From positions 1 to 10,784 of the forward strand of contig JAIFNM010000190.1 in NCBI GenBank assembly GCA_020047725.1: DNA of 10,784 nt, read 5' to 3'. Each line of letters begins with the position of its first letter. Position 1 is the first letter of the stretch. Positions 1-4,798 of this stretch are shown piece by piece. The DNA comes from Betaproteobacteria bacterium. Lineage in GTDB: Bacteria; Pseudomonadota; Gammaproteobacteria; Burkholderiales; Rhodocyclaceae. The position numbers were made by a program, and so were the translations under genes. Under the pieces are notes generated by a model, which worked only from the letters and a program-made list of their open reading frames with translations, ran no database searches and was not told the origin of the DNA.

Positions 1-61
1 GCGAAGACCAGTCACGGGTGACAGCCAGGCGAAAACCAGTCGGATGAATCTTCTGTCCCAT
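1..61 (-). CDS. rpsC: 30S ribosomal protein S3, N-terminal fragment (cut by window edge)
   Basis: Only the first 20 codons and one base are inside the window. The reading from 61 leftwards is MGQKIHPTGFRLAVTRDWSS, the hallmark N-terminus of bacterial S3, which lies at the mRNA entry channel of the 30S subunit. The ATG at 59-61 is preceded by a GAGGA Shine-Dalgarno sequence that overlaps the rplV stop codon (TGAGGA), leaving 9 nt between the genes, so translation is probably coupled to rplV. The position directly after rplV is the standard S10-operon order. The KH domain and C-terminal domain are outside the window, so integrity cannot be judged. Confidence 0.93.
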   Translation of the reverse strand, partial: MGQKIHPTGFRLAVTRDWSS

Positions 62-70
62 TGTTATTCC

Positions 71-400
71 TCAGTTTCCGACGGTCAGGAAGATGTGGCA
101 GGTCGGCTTGACGATCCGATTACCACGTCCCTTCGCACGAGCGGTAAAGCGCTTGAGCACCATGCCCTTTTCGACAAAGATGGTTTTCACCTTCAGTTCG
201 TCGATATCAGCCCCATCGTTATGTTCAGCATTGGCAATCGCTGACTCAAGCACCTTCTTGATTATTTCCGCCCCTTTTTTCGGGCTGAACGTCAGGATGC
301 TGAGCGCCTTATCGACTGGCAAACCGCGGATCTGGTCGGCTACCAATCGACCCTTTTGGTCTGACAGCCGAACGCCGCGCAAAATAGCACGAGTTTCCAT
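71..400 (-). CDS. rplV: 50S ribosomal protein L22
   Basis: Encodes 109 residues starting METRAILRGVRLS. L22 binds 23S rRNA and its long beta-hairpin lines the peptide exit tunnel; the hairpin region is visible as VEKGMVLKRFTARAKGRGNR near residues 77-96. The highly conserved block VLESAIANAEHNDGADID sits mid-protein. Two in-frame ATGs occur, at 406 and 400. I chose 400 because the Shine-Dalgarno AAGGA (407-411) lies 6 nt upstream of it but directly abuts the first ATG, and because the family begins with METR. The rpsS stop is 10 nt upstream, and rpsC begins 9 nt downstream. No substitution known for macrolide resistance is obvious, and length is normal. Confidence 0.97.
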   Translation of the reverse strand: METRAILRGVRLSDQKGRLVADQIRGLPVDKALSILTFSPKKGAEIIKKVLESAIANAEHNDGADIDELKVKTIFVEKGMVLKRFTARAKGRGNRIVKPTCHIFLTVGN

Positions 401-406
401 ATCCAT

Positions 407-411
407 TCCTT
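407..411 (-). promoter_or_regulatory. Shine-Dalgarno sequence deciding the rplV start
   Basis: AAGGA on the minus strand overlaps the rpsS TAA stop by one base. It leaves a 6-nt spacer to the ATG at 398-400 and no spacer to the alternative ATG at 404-406, so the shorter L22 form is favoured. Confidence 0.7.
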
Positions 412-686
412 TACTTCTTCGCCTTCTTGCCGGCGGTATGACCCTTGAAGGTGCGGGTCAGAGAAAACTCGCCGAGCTTGTGGCCGACCATGTTTTCAGT
501 GACATACACCGGGATGTGTTGCTTGCCGTTATGCACGGCAATGGTCAGACCAACGAAATCCGGCAGCACTGTCGAACGACGCGACCACGTCTTGATCGGG
601 CGCTTGTCGCTCGTTGCACGTACGGCACCGATCTTCTTGATCAGATGGGCATCAACAAACGGGCCCTTTTTTACGGAACGTCCCAT
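411..686 (-). CDS. rpsS: 30S ribosomal protein S19
   Basis: Encodes 91 residues, the usual length, beginning MGRSVKKGPFVDAHLIKKI. S19 sits in the head of the 30S subunit, pairs with S13 and contacts the A-site tRNA region. Conserved segments are the N-terminal KKGPFVD, the central TWSRRSTVLPDFVG, and the C-terminal VYVTENMVGHKLGEFSLTR with a basic tail (GHTAGKKAKK). The start codon at 684-686 has an AAGGGA ribosome-binding site that overlaps the rplB TAA stop, with only 13 nt between the genes, indicating operon membership and probable translational coupling. rplV follows 10 nt after the stop. Nothing unusual is seen. Confidence 0.98.
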   Translation of the reverse strand: MGRSVKKGPFVDAHLIKKIGAVRATSDKRPIKTWSRRSTVLPDFVGLTIAVHNGKQHIPVYVTENMVGHKLGEFSLTRTFKGHTAGKKAKK

Positions 687-699
687 AGTTTTCTATCCC

Positions 700-1527
700 T
701 TAGCGTTTGTGACGGCGCTGCACGATCATCGAGGTCGTGCGCTTATTGCTGCGTGTACGATAACCCTTGGTCTTGGTACCCCACGGACTGACCGGGTGCA
801 TACCTGCCGCAGTTTTACCTTCACCACCACCGTGTGGGTGATCGCATGGGTTCATCACCACACCGCGTACGGTCGGACGAATACCACGCCAGCGATTCGC
901 GCCAGCTTTACCGATTGAGCGCAGGCTGTGCTCTTCGTTACCGACTTCGCCGATCGTTGCGCGGCACTCAACGTGCACCCGACGAATTTCACCGGAACGC
1001 AAGCGAACCTGAGCGTACACGCCCTCACGCGCCAGTAGCTGGGCAGAAGTGCCTGCGGAGCGGGCCATTTGGGCACCCTTCCCCGGAATCATTTCGACGC
1101 AGTGAATGGTCGTACCCACTGGGATGTTGCGAATCGGAAGCGTATTTCCCGACTTGATCGGCGCCTCGGAACCACTAAACACCTGCTGACCAACAACCAT
1201 GCCCTTGGGCGCAATAATGTAGCGACGCTCGCCGTCTGCATAGCAGAGCAAGGCGATATTGGCCGTACGGTTCGGATCGTATTCAAGGCGTTCAACTTTG
1301 GCCGGAATGCCGTCTTTGTTGCGCTTGAAGTCTACCAGGCGGTAATGCTGCTTGTGCCCGCCGCCTTGATGCCGCGTCGTGATGTGGCCGTTGTTGTTGC
1401 GTCCGGCCTTCTTCGATTGCGACTCAACCAGAGCGGCAAAGGGCGCGCCCTTATGCAGGTTGGGATTGACAACCTTGACTACAGCGCGACGGCCGGGCGA
1501 GGTCGGTTTAACTTTGACGAGTGCCAT
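700..1527 (-). CDS. rplB: 50S ribosomal protein L2
   Basis: Encodes 275 residues starting MALVKVKPTSPGRRAVVKV. L2 is one of the largest 50S proteins; it binds 23S rRNA near the peptidyl-transferase centre and helps join the subunits. The RNA-binding core contains GHITTRHQGGGHKQHYR (residues 47-63) and the C-terminal loop NPCDHPHGGGEGKT (226-239), with the conserved histidine (E. coli H229 equivalent) at H230. The residue two before this histidine is Cys here, where I would expect Val; I read this as a mild family variation. The start overlaps the rplW stop as TAATG, so translation is coupled. The C-terminus is the typical basic TRSNKRTTSMIVQRRHKR. Confidence 0.98.
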   Translation of the reverse strand: MALVKVKPTSPGRRAVVKVVNPNLHKGAPFAALVESQSKKAGRNNNGHITTRHQGGGHKQHYRLVDFKRNKDGIPAKVERLEYDPNRTANIALLCYADGERRYIIAPKGMVVGQQVFSGSEAPIKSGNTLPIRNIPVGTTIHCVEMIPGKGAQMARSAGTSAQLLAREGVYAQVRLRSGEIRRVHVECRATIGEVGNEEHSLRSIGKAGANRWRGIRPTVRGVVMNPCDHPHGGGEGKTAAGMHPVSPWGTKTKGYRTRSNKRTTSMIVQRRHKR

Positions 1528-1829
1528 TAAGCAGCCCCCCCATCGACGAAATTGATTTCCTGGCCGGCCTTCAAACAGACATACGCCTTTTTCCAGTTTC
1601 TACGGCTGCCCATGAAGCGCCCGAACTTCTTTTGCTTGCCTTTGACATTGGTAATCTGCACAGACTCAACAGAAACCTTGAACAGCAATTCGACGGCCGC
1701 CTTTACTTCGGGCTTGGTCGCATCAGACGCAACGCGAAAGACCACTTGTTCGTTCTTGTCAGCTACGTAGGTCGCCTTTTCGGAGATCTGCGGCGCAAGC
1801 AACACTTGCATCAAACGTTGTTGGTTCAT
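1527..1829 (-). CDS. rplW: 50S ribosomal protein L23
   Basis: Encodes 100 residues beginning MNQQRLMQVLLAPQISEKAT. L23 lies at the exit of the ribosomal tunnel and is the docking site for trigger factor and the signal recognition particle. Conserved features are the N-terminal APQISEKAT, the VKAAVELLFKV helix, the VNVKGK-type basic stretch (here ITNVKGKQKKFGRFMG) that forms the extended loop, and NWKKAYVCLKAGQEI near the end. The ATG overlaps the rplD stop as ATGA (4-nt overlap) and the TAA stop overlaps the rplB start by one base, so the three proteins are translationally linked. A GAGGAGA ribosome-binding site is inside the end of rplD. Confidence 0.98.
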   Translation of the reverse strand: MNQQRLMQVLLAPQISEKATYVADKNEQVVFRVASDATKPEVKAAVELLFKVSVESVQITNVKGKQKKFGRFMGSRRNWKKAYVCLKAGQEINFVDGGAA

Positions 1830-2446
1830 CCCAGAATCTCCTCAAACTTGGCGAGGGCGCTCTTGGTCATCAGCACCTTCGGGAAGCGGATCAGCGACAC
1901 CGGGTCGGCTTCATTGACATCGACAACCAGCACGTTGGGCAGGTTACGCGAAGCAAGGAAGACGTTTTCATCGAGGTTATCGGTAATAACCAACACCGAG
2001 TCATAACCCATGCCCTTGATCTTCTGTGCGAAGAGTTTGGTCTTCGGCGCTTCGACCGAAAGACTGTCGACCACGGCCAGACGGTCTTCGCGAACGAGTT
2101 GCGAAAGGATCGAAGCCATACCGGCACGATACATTTTCTTGTTCAGCTTCTGGCTGAAGTTCTCATCCGGCGAATTCGGGAAGATTCGACCGCCGCCACG
2201 CCACAAAGGCGAGGACGACATACCGGCACGGGCACGGCCCGTACCCTTTTGGCGGAACGGCTTGGCCGTCGTGTGATGAACCTGCTCGCGGTCCTTCTGA
2301 GCGCGATTCCCACTGCGCGCATTAGCCTGGTACGCGACAACGACCTGATGAATCAGCGATTCATTGTATTCACGACCGAACAGCACATCTGACGCTTCCA
2401 GACGGCTAGCTTCCTGGCCTTGTTCATTGATTAGCTTGAGTTCCAT
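1826..2446 (-). CDS. rplD: 50S ribosomal protein L4
   Basis: Encodes 206 residues starting MELKLINEQGQEA. L4 binds 23S rRNA domain I, and its extended loop reaches the exit tunnel; the loop is visible as KPFRQKGTGRARAGMSSSPLWRGGG (about residues 62-86), including the basic stretch where macrolide-resistance changes occur in other bacteria. The C-terminal globular part contains LVITDNLDENVFLASRNL. In E. coli L4 also represses its own S10 operon by acting on the leader upstream of rpsJ. Whether that happens here is unknown, but see the structured gap before rplC. The start overlaps the rplC stop (TAATG). Length is slightly above the E. coli 201 residues, which is normal for betaproteobacteria. 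Confidence 0.98.
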   Translation of the reverse strand: MELKLINEQGQEASRLEASDVLFGREYNESLIHQVVVAYQANARSGNRAQKDREQVHHTTAKPFRQKGTGRARAGMSSSPLWRGGGRIFPNSPDENFSQKLNKKMYRAGMASILSQLVREDRLAVVDSLSVEAPKTKLFAQKIKGMGYDSVLVITDNLDENVFLASRNLPNVLVVDVNEADPVSLIRFPKVLMTKSALAKFEEILG

Positions 2447-3090
2447 TATGCCCCCGCCTTCACTGCAGGATGCACGACCAGATCCGACCCCTTGGAGCCG
2501 GGTACCGCACCCTTGACCAACAACAGCTGACGTTCGACATCAACACGGATAACTTCAAGGTTTTGCTGCGTACGCTTGACATCACCAAGATGCCCTGCCA
2601 TGCGCTTGCCTGGAAAAACGCGACCCGGATCCTGATTCATACCAATCGAGCCCGGCGCATTGTGCGAAACCGAGTTACCGTGCGAAGCACGTTGCGAACT
2701 GAAGTGGTGACGCTTGATACTACCCTGAAACCCCTTACCGATCGTCTGGCCGGTCACATCAACCTTCTGGCCAACAGCGAAGATAGTCACACTGATTTGA
2801 TCACCGGGTTTGAGGGTTGCGAGATCCTCGGCGGAAACCGGGAACTCCTTCAACACATGACCCGCTTCGACGCCGGCCTTGGCGAGGTGACCCGCCAGGG
2901 ATTTATTGACGCGAGATGGGCGACGCTTACCGAAAGCCACCTGGACAGCTGCATAGCCGTCGATATCAGGCGTTTTGATCTGGGCGACACGATTGTTCGA
3001 CACATCGAGTACGGTTACCGGGATGGACACGCCATCATCAGTAAAAATACGCGTCATGCCGACCTTGCGCCCAACAAGGCCTAGACTCAT
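2446..3090 (-). CDS. rplC: 50S ribosomal protein L3
   Basis: Encodes 214 residues starting MSLGLVGRKVGMTRIFTDDG. L3 nucleates early 50S assembly and its long loop approaches the peptidyl-transferase centre. That loop is seen as RASHGNSVSHNAPGSIGMNQ (134-153); Q153 corresponds to E. coli Q150, the glutamine methylated by PrmB. The start at 3088-3090 was chosen because it has a strong GAGGAG Shine-Dalgarno sequence (3098-3103) 7 nt upstream and matches the family N-terminus; the frame stays open to 3141 but that extension has no homology and starts with TTG. It is preceded by a 112-nt non-coding gap with a candidate promoter and hairpins, and is followed directly by rplD with a one-base overlap. 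Confidence 0.97.
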   Translation of the reverse strand: MSLGLVGRKVGMTRIFTDDGVSIPVTVLDVSNNRVAQIKTPDIDGYAAVQVAFGKRRPSRVNKSLAGHLAKAGVEAGHVLKEFPVSAEDLATLKPGDQISVTIFAVGQKVDVTGQTIGKGFQGSIKRHHFSSQRASHGNSVSHNAPGSIGMNQDPGRVFPGKRMAGHLGDVKRTQQNLEVIRVDVERQLLLVKGAVPGSKGSDLVVHPAVKAGA

Positions 3091-3105
3091 GGTTATTCTC
3101 CTCTT

Positions 3106-3195
3106 GCCGGCTACGATTGGCCGGCGAGCGCTACAAGTCAAAAAGGGTAACGTCCAAGACGCTCCCCCACGAAAGGCGGCGATTATAGCCGCTTT
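3106..3195 (-). promoter_or_regulatory. Structured leader region between rpsJ and rplC (three hairpins)
   Basis: This 112-nt gap is the longest between ribosomal protein genes in the S10 part of the window. Reading along the minus strand there are three inverted repeats. The first (3195-3172) pairs AAAG-CGGC with GCCG-C-CTTT (one bulged base) around a TATAATC loop. The second (3163-3149) pairs AGCGTC with GACGTT around a TTG loop and is followed four bases later by five Ts (3144-3140). The third (3125-3106) pairs GCCGGC with GCCGGC around an 8-nt loop and ends 2 nt before the rplC Shine-Dalgarno sequence. The second resembles a weak attenuator and the third could affect ribosome access. The structures are seen in the sequence; regulation is inferred. 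Confidence 0.4.
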
Positions 3196-3211
3196 GGTGC
3201 TATTACTGCAA
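3182..3211 (-). promoter_or_regulatory. Candidate sigma70 promoter for rplC and downstream genes
   Basis: On the minus strand a perfect TATAAT -10 box (3182-3187) follows a partial -35 box TTGCAG (3206-3211) with an 18-nt spacer. The -35 overlaps the last codons of rpsJ. A start about 7 nt downstream of the -10 would give a leader of roughly 85 nt before rplC. The -35 is weak (3 of 6 matches) and the -10 lies in the loop of an inverted repeat, so this is a candidate only. Confidence 0.42.
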
Positions 3212-3514
3212 CTTAATTTCTACGTCGACTCCGGCCGGAAGATCTAGCTTCATCAGCGCATCAACCGTCTTGTCGGTCGGATCGATGATGTCCATCAGGC
3301 GCAGATGGGTACGAATTTCAAACTGATCGCGTGAAGTCTTGTTGACGTGCGGCGAACGAAGAACGTCGAAACGTTGAATTCGTGTCGGTAGCGGGACCGG
3401 ACCACGAACAACGGCGCCGGTTCGCTTGGCTGTTTCGACGATTTCCTGGGCCGACTGGTCGATCAGGCGATAGTCAAAAGCTTTAAGACGGATACGTATT
3501 TTCTGGCTTTGCAT
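3203..3514 (-). CDS. rpsJ: 30S ribosomal protein S10 (NusE)
   Basis: Encodes 103 residues, the standard length, beginning MQSQKIRIRLKAFDYRLID. S10 is part of the 30S head and also acts as NusE, the NusB/NusG partner in antitermination. The loop that inserts into the 30S head is visible as VRGPVPLPTRIQRFDVLRSPHVNKTSRDQFEIRTH, split by conserved prolines and the SPHVNK motif. The ATG at 3512-3514 was preferred over an in-frame ATG at 3545-3547 because it matches the family N-terminus and the upstream one has an AGGA only 2 nt away. It lies 55 nt after tuf with no terminator between, so the str genes probably read through into the S10 operon. Confidence 0.97.
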   Translation of the reverse strand: MQSQKIRIRLKAFDYRLIDQSAQEIVETAKRTGAVVRGPVPLPTRIQRFDVLRSPHVNKTSRDQFEIRTHLRLMDIIDPTDKTVDALMKLDLPAGVDVEIKLQ

Positions 3515-3534
3515 ATTGTTTTCCAAAGAGCGAT

Positions 3535-3558
3535 AGGGCAGAACCATAATCCTACCCC
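3535..3558 (-). other. Intercistronic hairpin between tuf and rpsJ
   Basis: On the minus strand GGGGTAG (3558-3552) pairs with CTGCCCT (3541-3535) around a 10-nt loop, including two G-U pairs. No T-tract follows, so it is not an intrinsic terminator. It might stabilise an mRNA end after tuf or shield the alternative rpsJ ATG that lies in its loop. Function is not known. Confidence 0.3.
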
Positions 3559-3569
3559 GAAGTTAAAAA

Positions 3570-4787
3570 CTACTCGATGATCTTGGCGACGACGCCGGCG
3601 CCGACGGTACGACCACCTTCACGAATGGCGAAACGCAGACCTTCTTCCATGGCGATCGGGTTGATCAGCTTGACCGTCATCTGGATGTTGTCGCCCGGCA
3701 TGACCATTTCAACACCTTCCGGCAGAGAGATGGCACCCGTAACGTCCGGCAGAGAGATGGCACCCGTAACGTCCGTCGTACGGAAGTAGAACTGCGGACG
3801 GTAGTTGTTGAAGAACGGGGTGTGACGGCCGCCCTCATCCTTCGACAGGACATACACTTCACCGGTGAAGTGGGTATGCGGCTTGATCGAACCCGGCTTG
3901 GCCAGCACTTGGCCACGCTCGACTTCTTCGCGCTTGGTGCCGCGCAGCAGAACGCCAACGTTGTCCCCAGCCTGACCCTGGTCGAGCAGCTTGCGGAACA
4001 TTTCTACGCCGGTACAGATGGTCTTGACGGTGGGCTTGATGCCGACGATTTCGATTTCTTCGCCAACCTTGACGATGCCACGTTCGACACGACCGGTAAC
4101 GACGGTGCCGCGCCCGGAGATGGAGAAGACGTCTTCAATCGGGAGCAGGAAGGGTTTGTCAACAACACGAGCTGGGGTCGGGATGTAGGTGTCCAGTGCG
4201 TCGGCAAGACGCATGATGGAGGCCTCGCCCAGATCGCCGGTGTCGCCTTCAAGAGCCTTGAGTGCGGAGCCTTTGATGATCGGAATGTCGTCGCCGGGGA
4301 ATTCGTACTTGGAGAGGAGTTCGCGAACTTCCATTTCTACGAGCTCGAGCAACTCTTCGTCATCCACCATGTCACATTTGTTCAGGTAGACGATGATGTA
4401 CGGAACACCCACCTGACGGGCAAGCAGGATGTGCTCGCGGGTTTGCGGCATGGGGCCGTCCGCCGCGGAGACAACAAGGACAGCACCGTCCATCTGGGCC
4501 GCACCAGTAATCATGTTCTTGATGTAGTCGGCGTGGCCTGGACAGTCAACGTGCGCGTAGTGGCGACCGGCTGTCTCGTACTCGACGTGGGCGGTGTTGA
4601 TGGTAATGCCGCGCGCCTTTTCTTCCGGCGCCGCGTCAATCTGGTCGTAAGCCTTGGCCTCGCCACCAAATTTCTTCGACAGGATCGTCGTGATCGCCGC
4701 CGTCAGGGTGGTCTTGCCGTGGTCAACGTGACCAATCGTGCCGACGTTTACGTGCGGCTTCGTACGTTCGAATTTTGCCTTAGCCAT
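3570..4787 (-). CDS. tuf: Elongation factor Tu with a 9-residue internal duplication
   Basis: EF-Tu delivers aminoacyl-tRNA to the ribosome as a GTP complex. The GTPase motifs are intact: GHVDHGKT (19-26), a DCPGH segment near residue 81, NKCD near 136 and SALK near 174; domains II and III follow. The start MAKAKFERTKPHVNVG at 4787 is the family N-terminus; the frame upstream to 4802 begins with GTG inside the end of fusA and is not used. The protein is 405 residues, whereas betaproteobacterial EF-Tu is normally 396. The extra nine come from an exact repeat of DVTGAISLP at residues 339-347 and 348-356 in domain III, where E. coli has one copy (D336-P344). The repeated part contains the equivalent of E. 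coli T338, which contacts the tRNA T stem. The gene starts 11 nt after fusA with only a weak AGG ribosome-binding site. The reading frame is otherwise complete. It could be a functional variant, an impaired copy backed by a second tuf elsewhere, or an assembly error. Confidence 0.95.
   Translation of the reverse strand: MAKAKFERTKPHVNVGTIGHVDHGKTTLTAAITTILSKKFGGEAKAYDQIDAAPEEKARGITINTAHVEYETAGRHYAHVDCPGHADYIKNMITGAAQMDGAVLVVSAADGPMPQTREHILLARQVGVPYIIVYLNKCDMVDDEELLELVEMEVRELLSKYEFPGDDIPIIKGSALKALEGDTGDLGEASIMRLADALDTYIPTPARVVDKPFLLPIEDVFSISGRGTVVTGRVERGIVKVGEEIEIVGIKPTVKTICTGVEMFRKLLDQGQAGDNVGVLLRGTKREEVERGQVLAKPGSIKPHTHFTGEVYVLSKDEGGRHTPFFNNYRPQFYFRTTDVTGAISLPDVTGAISLPEGVEMVMPGDNIQMTVKLINPIAMEEGLRFAIREGGRTVGAGVVAKIIE
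3718..3775 (-). repeat. 27-bp perfect tandem duplication inside tuf
   Basis: The codon-aligned copies are 3747-3773 and 3720-3746 (each encodes DVTGAISLP) and are identical at all 27 positions. The 27-bp periodicity spans 58 bp in total because the four bases TCCG (plus strand) occur at both outer edges and at the junction. This is the pattern expected if slipped replication used a 4-bp microhomology. Identity of the two copies indicates a recent event or an artefact. Confidence 0.97.
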
Positions 4788-4798
4788 TAAACCTAAAA

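Noticed and set aside
93..918. Plus-strand open frames opposite rplV, rpsS and rplB
   Set aside because: They overlap several conserved ribosomal protein genes and have no recognisable domain; shadow frames.
1826..2448. Overlapping stop and start codons between rplC, rplD, rplW and rplB
   Set aside because: Real and noted in the gene entries, but this is the usual compact arrangement of S10-operon genes and not a novelty.
3091..3141. N-terminal extension of rplC (17 extra codons in frame)
   Set aside because: It starts with TTG without a ribosome-binding site, whereas the ATG at 3090 has a strong GAGGAG and the L3 family N-terminus.
3515..3547. N-terminal extension of rpsJ from the ATG at 3547
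   Set aside because: AGGA is only 2 nt from that ATG and the extra 11 residues are not part of S10; the ATG at 3514 gives the standard 103 residues.
3822..4790. Long plus-strand open frame (322 codons) opposite tuf
   Set aside because: Antisense shadow of the EF-Tu gene; the amino acid composition reflects complementary codons and no motif is recognisable.
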